Assembly: GCF_032854445.1 (NCBI RefSeq)
Contig: NC_088305.1
Coordinates: 8,003,606 to 8,067,605 of the forward strand
Source of the DNA: Liolophura sinensis
Taxonomy: Eukaryota > Mollusca > Polyplacophora > Chitonida > Chitonidae
DNA: 64,000 nucleotides
Reading direction: 5' to 3'
Below, piece by piece: positions 33,870 to 45,639 of the stretch. The notes under the pieces were generated by a model. It ran no database searches. It was not told the origin of the DNA and saw nothing but the letters and a program-made list of their open reading frames with translations. Position numbers and translations under genes: made by a program. Numbering within the stretch: position 1 is the stretch's first letter; each line of letters opens with the position of its first letter.

Positions 33870-35985
33870 TTTACAAACCAGCGCGACTTTCTTGTGAATC
33901 AAGCACGTGTAATACTGCACGCCCCCTGCATAGGACATGCCCCATCACAGGCAGACAGCAGTCTCGTGCTGCCGTACCTTTCCGTGATCGTTCACTCTCA
34001 TGTCTTTATCCGTATGTCACGATTGTATAAAAATACCTCTAAATAACATCATTTATTTATATTACTGTAAGGATCGTGTAAACCTCAGTGTGTGTCAGTT
34101 AATAAAGATTGACACTTGTGAGTATTATTTACTTCTTCCAACACAAAATGACAACTGTTCTTAATCTTGGCAGTGTCACAGCTGGACAAGCTAGGTCTCT
34201 GTGTGAAACGTCTGAGTATTTTGATTAAACCTAGAATAGCCCCCTTTGCTGTTGCTGCTGACACCCACCATATTTTTTACCCAAATATAGTATACATTAA
34301 ACATAACTGTTCAAACCGAAAAAAAAACAAAACAAAAACAATTACTGAATATGTGTTATTGATACACGTATAAGCTATTCATTTATAGGCGACAAATAAA
34401 ATTTCCGGTTCATCCAGGTGTTGGTTCAAAAAAGGCATTGATAAGCATAAATTAACAGAGTGGAATTATTTCCATGAAGGCATTTTGTGGTCAAAGACAG
34501 TGTGTAAAGAAAATATTTAAGGTAGGCTACACTATGACTCCCACAACAAGGGAAAACCTCTTAGGGAAGAAACAAAAGATGTTTGTCCACTTTTAAAGCA
34601 GATGAAGAATCTGGTAGTTTTCACAGTCGTGGTAATTGTTACACCTCTAATTAATACATTTGCTCCAGAATATGACTCATCACAAAAAGGCAAAACATCT
34701 TGTAACAATAAAGAATGAGAAGCTTCAATACCCTGATCTTTGTATCACAAAACATGTCAGTTTTAAGTGAGACTTTACCGTCACAAATGAATGGCTCAAA
34801 AGCCTTCATAATATTATCCTGTGAATTCTGTGTACAATCTACTGGTGGAATCTTAACATAATCAAATGCATCAACATTGTTCACTATGTCAGACTTTCTA
34901 GCAGTAACACACAAACCAGTGGGCTTGGAGCCACCCTCCTGTTCTTGCCTTCTCTTTAAAGCATAACAATTTGACATTACGTGGCCTGGCTTCCTACAAT
35001 AATTACATGTAACCCTGCTAAACTGTCTATCAGTAAATGTATGGTCAGACCTTCGTTGAGTAGTGTTCGAATTAACAGGTCTTCTTTGCTCACCTGATTT
35101 GTTAAAATTTTGAGCCTGTTTCGGTGGGCCTGAATTTGAGTCAAATGAACCGCTGGAAAAGGGTTGAGGCTTTCTAAATGTAGACGGCTTTTTCTGAAAT
35201 GAGACCTTATGTGTATCCGTGTAAGTATCGGCCATAGTGGCTGCTGCTTCTAATGTATCAGCCTCTTTATTCTCAACGAAAGTTCTGACATCATCATTAA
35301 TACACCTTTTAAAGTCATCAATGAGAATGATCTGTTTTAACTTTGCATAATCTTTGTCTAGCAAATTCAATGTAAGTCTGATCTCTTTTCTCAAAATTTC
35401 TAAATTTCTGCCGATAGGCCTCTGGCACAAGCTCATATCTTTTTAAGATAACATCTTTCACAAAATCATAATCTGCAGCCTGTTCTGTGGATAACTTCTG
35501 TGGAAAATTCTTGAACACTTGTTGTAAACAAACAGGTCCCGAACTGAGGGTATTCTGGAACATTCTAAGGTAGAGGCAGACAACAGGCCCTGAACTCAGC
35601 ATATGTAAACAGTGGCAAGCTAAATTTAGAAGCCGACGGCAGTTATGCACATAACATAATCCATTACGAATCTCACATATACTCACTCATCAGTTACAGG
35701 TTTGATATTTTACTTGTTTCATGTATTGTGTTAGTCTTTCAAAAATCTTTTAAAAATCATTCCAACGAAGAAATAAATTTTCCGTCGCCAATTTTCCACA
35801 GCCAGCACCAAGGCCTTCCAACGCTCAGCCGCGTGTGTGTGATCAGTCCGCAGTGGGATCACTAACTCTGCAGATAACTGTCTGTCCCGGGGTCCTCTAC
35901 AGGCACTACAAACTGTCGATGATCACGTTAATTTTCTGCCTGGTTTGGACCTTTAGCCTGAACTATACTGGAACTTTTTAAATAT
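33870..35985 (+). repeat. duplicated block B, right copy, split by gypsy sequence
   Basis: 33880-34535 and 35845-35975 match 28020-28690 and 28830-28960. The intervening ~1.3 kb is mostly gypsy Gag sequence on the minus strand, so the retroelement fragment postdates the duplication or was lost from the left copy. Confidence 0.75.
34651..35686 (-). pseudogene. Ty3/gypsy-type Gag
   Basis: Two overlapping frames. The upstream one (35686-about 35400) contains a capsid-like region, DYDFVKDVILKRYELVPEAY and RQKFRNFEKRDQTYIEFA. The downstream one (from about 35436) contains IILIDDFKRCINDDVRTFVE, a Ser/Gln/Pro-rich linker and a CCHC zinc knuckle CNYCRKPGHVMSNC (C-x2-C-x4-H-x4-C; about 35007-34966). 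Gag packages the retroelement RNA. A frameshift near 35400 separates the halves, and no protease or polymerase follows, so this is a fragment. The gypsy RT/RNase H piece at 39.65-40.37 kb could be from the same family but lies on the other strand. Confidence 0.75.
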
Positions 35986-36039
35986 CGTACTCTTAGTATG
36001 AAGTGCTCTTAAACAATAGAGCAGTGGGACATGCTGCTG

Positions 36040-36620
36040 CACGGCCCGTAAGAAGAAATGCCTGGGACTGGAGATAGATGGATTAGTATGATCCATACCA
36101 GTCCTTAGAACTTGGATAATACACGCGTCCCTCTACGAGTTTGGAAAATTAACAGTTATCCAAATATTATTAAGTAAGTCCAACAGATACTCAAGTGTTT
36201 CGGGTGGTAAATGATTCCGAAATTAATAACAAACATTATCAGGCTCACATGCAGTGTCATGAGCCTTTTTGATGCAGTTTTCAGTTCATCAATACTAAGC
36301 AGTTTATTCTAGTCTTTAATAGTTTGGAAGAAAAGGTTGATTTAATCTTGTTATTCAATTAAAACTAAAAAAATATTGTTCGGAAGAGGATTTCTGACAT
36401 ATTGTTTCATGAAGCTTGGAAACAGTCAGAATATCATGGCCGTCTTTTAAATGTTAAACTTTGACTGTATTCTATTTTTTCTGCCCTTAAGTTTCTGAAA
36501 CATGTCCCGAGCCTTATGTATGGGTGTTGTTTACGCAAAGATGCGCCAACAAGATCGACTCTTGGACTTAGGTAATCGACGAGGCTTAGCTCTAAAAATA
36601 GGAACCTGGTAGGACATGTG
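36040..36620 (-). pseudogene. I/Nimb-like LINE, linker and first RT block
   Basis: Read leftwards from 36620 it matches the plus-strand fragment at 29610-30060 (VPIFRAK region), then continues through ELKTASK, an HLPPETLEYLLDLLNNIW-like segment and a degraded KxGxDxTxPxNYRP position. Many frameshifts and stops. Confidence 0.6.
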
Positions 36621-36989
36621 GGACCAGTTCTAATTGGTAGGATGAGTCTTTTGCAAAATACATTGGTTTCTCTAATGTTTTGTTTACTTTGTTTCTAAAT
36701 TAGCCACGAATCTTAAGTATGTAGTGCTTAAAAATGCTTGTGCGTGAATAACAAGGCGGATGGTCAGGTTAATTCTGGAAAAGGTCAAATTTCTAATTGC
36801 CAACGCACCCTTGTGAAAGGTTACCCTGAAAAAAAAACAGCCATCTAAGAGACAGGTAATTAAATGAATTAAAATCACAGCTAGAGTTAAAGTAGACACC
36901 TAGCTGGTAGCCACGTTCTAATAACAGCCTGGCAGATGGAATTCGTAGGGATAGAAACAAGTGATCTTCAACCAACTTTATGTCAGACC

Positions 36990-37145
36990 GTTTTGTACTA
37001 CCATCAAGGCCAGTGGGTGGGAGTGAGTGAATATCGGGGACTCCCTGCCCGAGACTGGGCTTGAACCCACACCTCCTGTTCAAGCAACTGAGAGACAAGC
37101 ATCTTAAGCACTTGACAATGCCTTGCGCCCTATCTTGGCTTAAAG
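36990..37145 (-). repeat. second type of tRNA-derived SINE (block A, right copy)
   Basis: Same element as at 14234-14395, with the ggtt(c)aa B-box region and the ccacccactggcc body segment. Confidence 0.45.
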
Positions 37146-37356
37146 CAGCGGCCAAATTTGTGAGAGCTAGATAAAAAGTTTATAGGTTCAGGGTCAGCAG
37201 TCATTTGGCATGTTGCTTGGTGACATTTAATTCAAACAAATATGTGCACAGAAAAGACCAAGGAATCGGAAAAGATTCTCATTATTTAACAAGGAGTTGT
37301 TGATGAAATCGGTACTTTTGGATACTATGAACAGGTAGGCATATTTAAACTCTACA

Positions 37357-37570
37357 TACAACATGCAAGAGGAAAAACGATTCCAATGGAAAACTTCGCT
37401 GAATCCGAATCCACATGACAGGTACAAGTATCTGGGGTTGACACAAAGAACCCTCAGATGAAAAGAATTTCGGCAAATTTGCATTGTGTATAGATACCAT
37501 TGGCGTAAGCAGTCCCATTCCATCCACACACATCCATGTAACCAAGTGGCGTCACTTCTTGGCAAGACAT
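37357..37570 (-). pseudogene. putative secreted cysteine-rich protein, terminal exon (copy A2)
   Basis: Paralogue of 15463-15690: VTPLGYMDVCGWNG, YTQCKFAE, STPDTCTCHVDSD and IVFPLACC are kept with their cysteines. The frame has a TGA at the position of the conserved Trp (copy A1: GIW), and the acceptor AG found in copy A1 reads AA here. Both changes argue that this copy is dead. A different frame is open across the whole region (37718-37227) but lacks the conserved cysteine pattern. Confidence 0.45.
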
Positions 37571-37744
37571 TAATTAAAAATAAAGAGAACAGAAAAGAGA
37601 TTAGCATAAAAAGTAGAGGTAACATATTCATCCAGCAATCCACAGTGTGCCGTATTCTTCCAACTTCATCCAGCCATCCACATTTCACACTCATGCCGAC
37701 AAACGGAGGCAAGTACAATAGAAGACTTACAGTTTAGAGAGTAA

Positions 37745-37905
37745 ATATAAGCGTCAAGTCCGACATTCCTATACCATTCGTAGTCCGTACAGGGCGTTCC
37801 AAGTCGATAATCGCAAGATCCATTTCCAAAACAACGTTTAACACTAACTCCCAAAGACAAAGGTATGTAAGAAATTATACAAATAAGAAATAAAGCCGGT
37901 AACAC
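37745..37905 (-). repeat. FGN-CDY cassette, best-preserved copy
   Basis: The minus-strand frame encodes a strongly hydrophobic leader (LPALFLICIISYIPLSLG) followed by VKRCFGNGSCDYRLGTP and DYEWYRNVGLDAYIYS, and reaches a GTAAGT donor (37730-37725 on +) in phase 1. There is no in-frame ATG; two stops lie just upstream, so an upstream exon would be needed for translation. The leader plus Cys-containing core look like a secreted-peptide exon. Related copies are at 7.5, 11.5, 23.8, 33.2, 39.8, 44.1, 53.6 and 57.1 kb. Confidence 0.45.
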
Positions 37906-38342
37906 ACAAGAGAGAAGCGGTCATCAGTTTTCAATGATGCCGGGTAGACAATGAATATTCCAGGCATGAATTCCGTATCAAAGTTCAAATTCGTAGTCCG
38001 TGAATGAGTTCCATGTCAAATAACAATTAAACAAGTATCTCAGTCTTGTTATAAAACCACAGTGTTGTTGATCCTTTGCCAATTTACTCTCAGTTAAGGT
38101 TAAACAAATGTATATGCTTAGATATTGGCTAATTACACGCCCTCATTGCAATGACTTTAGCAGACTTAGTTAAACATGCAGTGCCCTTAATTAAAATTGA
38201 TAAGAATTACTCAAAATTGCTGTGTTGTCATCAAATTTAACATAGAATGACATTAAAGCATTGGGGTTTACGAAGTGAATAGAATAGGACGTCGGCCCTC
38301 TAGGCAAGCTTGTCATAAAAGGCGACTGACCTGGAGCTCTGT

Positions 38343-39640
38343 TTTGGGGGCATATGTTTGGGTGGATCAATAGTTTCTTATCGGGCAGAGTTATCCAAGT
38401 GAAAGTTGGTTCTTGTCTATCCAAAAAAGTAGCTATCGCAACCGGAACACCCCAAGGCTGCGTTATATCATCTACACTGTTTAATGTTATGATAAATGAC
38501 CTTCCTGAGCCTGTACCATCCAGTGTCAACAAGTCTTTATTTGCAGATGATAAGGCCGTCTGGTTTGCGAAAAGAAATCTCAAACATGTAGTAAAAGTCA
38601 TTAATATCACCGTATCAAATATTTTTCAGTGGGGAAACCTATGGGGTTTTAAATTTTCCTCTTCTAAGTCAGAAGCCCTGTTATTTACTAAAAGGAAAAC
38701 CACATGTGACATATCATTAAAACGAGCAGATTACAATATTAAATACACCTAGTATTTCAAATTTCTTGGTATGGTTTTTGACGCTAATCTTACGAGGAAG
38801 AATCATATTGATGGGGTGGTGGCCAAATGCCAGTCAGCAATTAATCTGATGAAAAGTATGCCTGGCACTTCTTCTAGAAATGCATTGGGTACACTTTATA
38901 AATCTTTGATTAGATCTAGGTTGGATTATGGAGTGGAGGCGTACAACTCTGCCTCTCGTACACTGAAGATGAGGCTTGACTCTATACAGGGACAGGCTTC
39001 ACGTATATGTACTAGGGCCATGAGGACTACCCCATTACAACAGGTGAACTCCCGTTATGGATTAGACGGAAAATGACAAGTTTTAAGTATTATTTGTTTC
39101 TGTTAACAAGTCATAATAATCGTGCCTTTGATGTTTTGACTGTGAGTTGGCATTTTGAACTATTAGAAAAATTAAAAACTCAAAGACAAAGAAACATTTA
39201 GTGTTCACTCTCAATCCACTCGAGATGAATTGCAGCTTGATGAGTCAATTGTCCAAAAGGAAGTAAGATTTCCATTCCCTCCATGGAAGCTGAGGCTTCC
39301 TTTTATATCTACAGAACTCCATTCGAATGTAAGGAAATCTGACCCTATCAAAAATACAGAATTGTATGCTAAATATCATATTCGATCAAACTGGTGTGAT
39401 TATCTCCACATTTACACAGATGGGTCGAAATGTCCAGAATCTGGAAGAACATCTGCAGCCTTTTGTGTACCTGAAATCAAGTATGAAAAGTCTTACCGTC
39501 TATCTGATCATGTTACTGCCTTCACCTCTGAATTGGTTGCTATCTTTGTGGCGTAAAAATTTGTAGAAAAATTTCGTCCCTTAGAATGTGTAATATTTAC
39601 TGACTCTCTAAATACGTTCTTTGCTCTGATCAACCATGCT
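38343..39640 (+). pseudogene. I/Nimb-like LINE, reverse transcriptase and RNase H domains
   Basis: RT: WINSFLSGRVIQVKVG, GTPQGCVISSTLFNVMINDL (motif B region), LFADDKAVW (motif C, FADD), FKFLGMVFD and RSRLDYGVEAY (thumb), with an in-frame stop at 38750-38752. RNase H follows in another frame: YLHIYTDGSK (first Asp), SELVAI (Glu) and IFTDS (second Asp). LINEs with a C-terminal RNase H belong to the I/R1/Nimb group. The element is interrupted after the second RNase H Asp, where gypsy sequence begins. Stops at 38750, 39074 and 39554 make it inactive. Confidence 0.78.
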
Positions 39641-40367
39641 GGGTTAACCTGTAAGAAGAGGCAGCTTAAGCGCTTTTTGGGTATGGCTGGATATTACAGG
39701 AAATTCTGCTCAAACTTTCCCACTATTAGTGAGCCATTTATTTCTTATTTGTATAATTTTTTACATACATTTGTCTTTGGGAGTTAGTGTTAAACGTTGT
39801 TTTGGAAATGGATCTTGCGATTATCGACTTGGAACGCCCTTTACGGACTACGAGTGGTATAGGAATGTCCGACTTGACGCTTCTATTGACTCATCTGTTG
39901 AAAAAATCCAGCAAGTTTACTTGGTCAGATGAGTGCCAGACTGCTTTTGATGAGATAAAAGCCATACTTAAAAGTTCGCCTGTGTTGTCAGCACCTAATT
40001 TTGAGAAAACTTTTAAGTTAGCAGTTGATGCAAGTGATGTTGTAGGTCCTGTTTTGTTCAGGAAGACAATCTTGGTGTTGATCATCCAGTTTGTTTCTTT
40101 TACCATAAAATTAACAAGTTTCAGAGAAGTTATTCAACTGTTGAAAAAGAATGTTTGTCTGTTATTTTAGCTCTGCTACACATTAAAGTTTATGTAACAG
40201 CTGTGATTGTAAATACTGATCACAATCCACTTGTGTTTCTACAGAAAGTTAAAAGAAAGAATCAGAGATTGTTACGGTGGAGTTTATTGTTGCAGGAATA
40301 CAATCTTGAAATCAAACATGTTAAAGGAAAGGATAATGTTATTGCAAATTGCTTGTCTTGTGCATAA
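39625..40367 (+). pseudogene. Ty3/gypsy reverse transcriptase end and RNase H, interrupted
   Basis: KRQLKRFLGMAGYYRKFCSN is the classic gypsy RT connection motif. The sequence breaks at about 39737, where the FGN-CDY cassette intervenes, and resumes at about 39886 as LTHLLKK, KFTWSDECQTAFDEIKAIL, SSPVLSAP and LAVDASDVV (RNase H Asp). After a frameshift near 40050 come VNTDHNPLVFLQK and QRLLRWSLLLQEYNLEIKHV, ending KGKDNVIANCLS. No integrase follows. A short upstream piece (INHAGLTC) suggests internal deletion before the connection motif. Confidence 0.8.
39738..39885 (+). repeat. FGN-CDY cassette inserted inside gypsy coding sequence
   Basis: The segment matches the cassette at 37745-37905 nearly end to end (VSVKRCFGNGSCDYRLGTPF) and is bounded on both sides by gypsy sequence that would otherwise be contiguous (ISEP | LTHLL). 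Its left end, TTTATTTCTTATTTGT, and right end, GACGCTT, coincide with the ends of similarity between other copies. Confidence 0.7.
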
Positions 40368-40399
40368 GTTGTGTATAAAAGGTTTAATTGCATGTGGTT

Positions 40400-40965
40400 T
40401 TACAATGTTGTATATATTATCGTTTAACATATAAACGATAATTTCTTATTCTAGAAAATTCCACCAGTCTATATAAGACCAATGAAAGCAGGTCAAAGGG
40501 GGAGAAAAGGAGAATTATTGAGAGTTTTGGGTGCTTTCGCTGTGTATTACCTTAGTAGGCCTTTGTGCTGAATTTTGGTGTCTTTATAGCCTCTGGCTTT
40601 GTTATATCCTATCTCCACTGAGCACTTGTTCAGTCTGAACTTGTATATTTAATTTGTGCTCTTGTGTACACAATGCTTATTAGTACACGGACCCTGTCTG
40701 TGGAATTTTGTGTATATTTCGTCATACACTCAGTTATACTGTGGATTTTCCCTCTTATGAATATTGCCTCTGTGCATTTATGCCTGTATGGTTTTCCGCA
40801 TTGTGGAATATATGCATCCGTTTGTACTCGACACCGTTGCACATGTAAGCACTTTAGTATTTGTATAGATACTGCTATCCTTTCTTGTTAAACTTAAGTA
40901 CTTTAGTATTTGTATAAGTCTTGTTATCTGTTCTTGTTAAACCTAATAAATTGTTGTAAAATAAA
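40400..40965 (+). repeat. possible gypsy 3' region/LTR remnant
   Basis: Follows the gypsy RNase H. It has a GGGGGAGAAAAGGAGA purine-rich tract (40498-40513, polypurine-tract-like), a tandem duplicate of actttagtatttgtataga...cttgttaaac (40852-40891 and 40900-40941), and AATAAA motifs near 40946 and 40961. No second LTR is seen for comparison. Confidence 0.3.
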
Positions 40966-42560
40966 ATCTGCTGGTTTTGGTTACTTTTTTGTGCGGCTAA
41001 ACTGTCGTGTATTTCAAACAAGCCATCTCTTTTTAATGCAGACAGTTTGGGTCGTAACAGTGACACATTAAACCATAGGTTCAAGAGTAATCTAACAGTT
41101 CCAAGGAAAACTAATTGCATGTAATACCTGTACTCTTCACACAATCAACTTCTGAACAAAACATTAAAAATGATGGTCCCTTGGTTCCATTAATACCCTT
41201 GTGATCATGCCATGCTTTTCAGCATTTTCTTCAGTATGTTTTACTTCACGCTTTGGACCGCTTGGATTTATACGATTGTATTCAAATACTCTGTTGATAT
41301 TGCCACCAACAGCAGTTCTGAAATTAGATCCTGGCTGCAAATATTTCGGGCAGCAGAGCACCCCAGTGTGCTGGTTCATGTTTAATACTGTACTTCTTGC
41401 AGCTGTATCACAAGTGGTAGAAGAAAGGTATGCTTGCTGTGAATCACTTCTTGCGACTCATCTTCCATACTTATGTTCACATTAATGCCTTTTTCTATTT
41501 TGACAAGAGTTCTATGAAGCGGATTGCAAAATAAATTCATTATAGGTTTGTTTAAACCAACCCACAACCCACATATGAACAAGTTTTCTTTCCTTTTTCG
41601 CATTCTGAATAGCAATTCGTTAATCCTTAGAAATATTGGCCACACTGAGCTCTTACTGCTTTTAAATATAGGTATACCATTAGTACTGAAGGTAGATGTA
41701 ATCTGACATTCGGAACATCCCGAAGTTACATTCAGTTGTCCAAAATGACCACGCTTGCTTGAAAGGACTTTGTAGTTAATGCTATCATAAACATCTTCTA
41801 CATTGCTTACACTTTTTTGCTCTCACTTGCAGGTAATTCAAATTTTCTCTGAACTGTTTTTTTTAAGAAGAAGATTATTTAGTTGTAACTCTATTGGTAG
41901 TTCCAGAAACCATTCCTTTGCGTTTCTTTCTTCAAGGCTTTTTTACATAAGATATTTGAGCTAACTTAGGGGTGTTGCAAGAGCCACAATAGAAAAGCTT
42001 CAGGTAAGGGGTTTTTAAATTTTTGGAAAAATCTCTAAAATCTGTGAAAACTTTAAAAAACTGGATTAGTAGTCATTGTTAGCAGACTAATTAGATTGAG
42101 TAAATCTGGCATTTGATTGGAAGTAAGAGGTTTTGTCTTTATCTATAGCCAAATAAGCAAGACAGTTTACTTGACTGAAAGGTAATGACCGGGTAAGATG
42201 GGATCATCTTCCGTTGATTCTTCAGTGATGTTATCCTGACAGTCAAATTCCTCATCTTCTGTCACGTGACAATTTGAATTCCCTTCGTCTTCTAGGTCTA
42301 CATCTCCATTTTGACAGTGAATTTGATTTATAAGTTCATACAATGTCAGCTGCTCCCGTTTCAAAAAATCAGTTAAGTTTTTTTTTCAAAATCCTCCTTG
42401 GCAATTCCATCTTTAGTACTGGACTTGACATGGGTAGCTGCAGAGATGCCTCCTAACTGTGAAGATTGGTCGTAGTCATCACCGTAATGGTCAATACCTT
42501 TCGCTCCACTGCAACCATCTTCACATGCTGTATCTGATGTTTCGTCATATCCATGCACAT
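40875..42560 (-). pseudogene. CACTA/EnSpm-type (tnp2-like) transposase
   Basis: Read from right to left: an acidic N-terminal part (42560-42170, ending TEDDPILPGHYLSV); a degraded middle; then VTSGCSECQITSTFS and IFLRINELLFRMRKRKENLF, LWVGLNKPIMNLF (41760-41480); LCCPKYLQPGSNFRTA and FEYNRINPSGPKREVKHTEE (41379-41240); and LGTVRLLLNLWF (about 41110). These segments are characteristic of animal proteins with a tnp2-like transposase domain, as I recall them. Frameshifts and stops occur between blocks. Transposase function would be cut-and-paste mobilisation; this copy is dead. Confidence 0.62.
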
Positions 42561-43900
42561 CATCTCTCTTCCTTTCACTGAATTTGCTCTTATACCCCCT
42601 CGGTCTTACTTCAAACTAACCCCTCCAGACCTATTGACGTAAAATTTGTCTCAACTACCCGCAACAACAGTGTATTAATTCACATAATACCTGGCAGTTT
42701 TGCTTGGAAGTTTTTTTTGTGTGACTTGGAGGATGGGGGTGGGGGCGATTTCTTATCACCTTAACAAGAAATGCAATACTGGTATTAAGTGCATTAATTT
42801 CGAAAACATATTGCATGCTGATTACTGAGCTTGACTTTACACACTGCACACAATACCCTCCTCAAGAAATTAAAACAGCATATATTGAATAAGGCCTGCC
42901 CCCTCCCCCTTCCCCAACAAACACGCACACACACGCGCATTGGAGATGTACAAAAACTGCCACACTGTGTAATGTTTGTAAATTTTAATTTTTCATTTAT
43001 TTTACAAAAATAGCCACTTTGGGGTTTCTTTTCACCAGATCTTTACTTTTTTAACAGGTTTGTCACAATTTGAGTCCTCAAGATTCATGGTATGATTAGG
43101 CCCCTATATGCTGAACAAATAATTAAGAATTTCTTGTGAAAAATTAAACAATACAAACGTTTAATCCTGTTGTATAAAATTCTTCTGAAAACCAAACTGT
43201 ACAGTTATTTTTTTAACGATTAAGTAAGAACCAAAATCAAAGAGATTTCTTTTCACTCACCTGCAGCAGACATCCGGGCATTTGCCGTTTTACTCTCGCC
43301 ACCACGCTTACTCACTCACAAACGCTGTCTAAATAACATGGGAGTTAATGGGATACCTGCAGAAGTCAAAAGTGGGACGTAACAGTGGGTAGACCAAATA
43401 CGTCACAGACGAAACTACAACACGCAAGATGTCTTGCGTTACGCAAAGAAGATTTGTGACATGCAAGTCCTAAGTCACACTATCGCCACTTTTTGTGAAA
43501 GGAAAATCTGCCGGTACCTCATTCATAGCTTTGAGCATCCGGTGTATTCGCAAGGACCAGCAGGTCCATAAAAAACATGGAGCTAAATGGGCGAAATGGT
43601 GATTTTCGCAGATTTGTTAAGGTTTAAAGTCCAGGCCTACTGCAGGACAATGAAACTATGATATTTGAAAATTATGCACATTACTTTTTACTTTTCCAGA
43701 AAGCTATATTTATCATCATTTGTGCTATTAGCCAAACTCTTATTCAAGACCTATCTCGCCTGGGGTTTGTTTTCGCCGAAAGTACTTCAGTCACATGACT
43801 AAACAGCGTGCTGTTGATTAGCTCAGAGTTGCTATGACATCACTTCAAAACCGATGGCCTCATAGGTCCAAAACTAGGTTTCGTTGACCTTCACATTTTT
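42561..43900. other. presumed 5' flank of the CACTA-like element, no gene
   Basis: Contains an A/C-rich tract (42895-42940) and no recognised coding sequence. Terminal inverted repeats of the CACTA-like element were looked for and not found. Confidence 0.4.
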
Positions 43901-44084
43901 ATGTGTCTTACCCATCAACATTCTGATCTCTTACATACTATAATTACTGTTCGTACTTCTCTGAATATCGTCCAATGTTGTTCACTTTCGTATACCTTCC
44001 CATCTTATTTTCACTTCGTCGTCTGCTTATCGCTACCGCGCAAGAGTGAAGTGCCCGGATGTTTGCGGTCTACGACTTGTGTGT

Positions 44085-44232
44085 TACCGGCTTTATTTCT
44101 TACTTGTATAATTTCTTATATACCTTTGTCTTTGGGAGTTAGTGTTAAACGTTGTTTTGGAAATTTTTCGATTTTGCGATTATCGACTTGGAACGCCCTT
44201 TACGGACTACGAATGATATGTGAATATCGGAC
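44085..44232 (+). repeat. FGN-CDY cassette copy with short insertion
   Basis: Keeps the leader (CVLPALFLTCIISYIPLSLG) and VSVKRCFGN, then an approximately 8-base insertion (tttttcga) shifts the frame before the CDY core, so the normal C-terminal half appears in another frame. Confidence 0.6.
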
Positions 44233-44729
44233 TTGACGCTTATATCTAACAAAATTCGATAACTAGATAACATGAAAGCTGCATATAAAAGGCCATATGG
44301 ATAATAAATGCAGTAGACAATTCAGCTAACTACGTTCTACTACTACATTAACATATCTGAACAACATACCTCTTGTTTCTTGTATCAGCATGCATAGGAA
44401 CCGCAACCATGTCGCTGGACTGATGAACCGGCCCGTTGAACGTTCACGACATAGTCTACTTCAACCTCAATCGTTCTTGTGGATTAGGATCGCGACCGCG
44501 AACTTTGTATGATAATAATTCCCACGGACAACGACTAGCCTGTTACCGAGGCAACCGAGAAGCTCGAATGCAAATAAAAGTAGACTTTTCTAACTGTCAT
44601 ATTCAAGACGGATGTTTGTCTCAAGCCAATTAAATTTTCAGAATTTGGAACAGTTGGTCCCCTTTCCGCAGCCCCATCCGTTTTTGCTGAAACGGGCGAA
44701 AATATGATACCGTCTGTGACATTGAGGCC

Positions 44730-45269
44730 ATGGATGCGGTGATTGTGGCAAGTATATTTCTTTACCTGATTTGTGAAGACTTATTATTTATAACTTGTAA
44801 ACGAAATAAAGCGTTTGAATTTATTGGATATGAAACAAGGAAACAAAGCTTTCACTCTTTGAGGTCTAAATCACTCCGTCTCTTTTCGTACATCGATCCC
44901 AGCTACAGTACACTGTACAATATGCATATGCATTCGGTACTACCAGACAACAAAACTGGTATCAATCTATTATCTAGTGGCAAATCGTGGGAGGGTAGCT
45001 GTATTTTTACCGATGCTTAAATGTTTTTCGTTTTGTTTTTAGTTACATGGTCACTGGTTAGATTTGTGGAGGATGAAATAATCAGTACGCTTATCAGACT
45101 ACATGACCTTGAAGACGAGGAAACGGGGCAAGATGAACCTACAGCTGCACTAGAAGAAAGTGACATTTGCCTGGCCCCTTATTACGGCGAAATGTTCTTC
45201 GCAAAGACTATCCGCCTTTGCAGTAAGTGTAACGGTTACACTAAAGAATGCATGCTGAATCAAAATTGA
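44730..45269 (+). other. unassigned frame of 179 codons with one internal stop
   Basis: ATG at 44730; one TAA at 45018-45020, immediately followed by an in-frame ATG, then open to TGA 45267-45269. The second part has a hydrophobic start (MFFVLFLVTWSLV) and an acidic segment (HDLEDEETGQDEPTAALEES) followed by CSKCNGYTKEC. I recognise no family. The length of open frame in AT-rich DNA is mildly notable, but there is no splice or homology support. Confidence 0.25.
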
Positions 45270-45639
45270 CCCAATTATGTTTACGTACCTCTTTTCACAA
45301 TGTTTCAATTTGTCTTAATCAAAACAGATTTTGCAGTTTTAAAATTTGTCAGTCTCCGTGTTAAAGTTAAAACCGTCGGGTGCCTGTATTTAAGGGCTGA
45401 GGGTAGCACGTACATTTACCGATTACATGGACTGGATTAGTACATGTATGTATAGCGTCTTTTGTCAGGAATTTAAACTGGGGGCGCTCACGACTATACA
45501 GAATCACCGATGACACCAACCCATAATTAGAACCAATCACATAACAATAACGGTGAATAACGTCCAATTATTGTCTAGGCTAGGCTGTCGACACCGCTGT
45601 GTTTCCACATAATCGTAACCACCTTCAGTCACTGCCGTT

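Larger units (their letters stand above)
36770..38270 (+). repeat. duplicated block A, right copy
   Basis: Direct duplicate of 14014-16100 (see that entry). This copy keeps about 310 bp (37745-38055) that include the FGN-CDY cassette and its flank, missing from the left copy, but lacks the SINE-bearing insert of the left copy. Confidence 0.8.

Noticed and set aside
37227-37718. 163-codon minus-strand frame over block A, right copy
   Set aside because: It runs through the presumed intron and terminal exon in a frame that lacks the conserved cysteine pattern and is closed in the left copy.
41201-41485. 94-codon plus-strand frame
   Set aside because: Antisense of recognisable CACTA-type transposase sequence.
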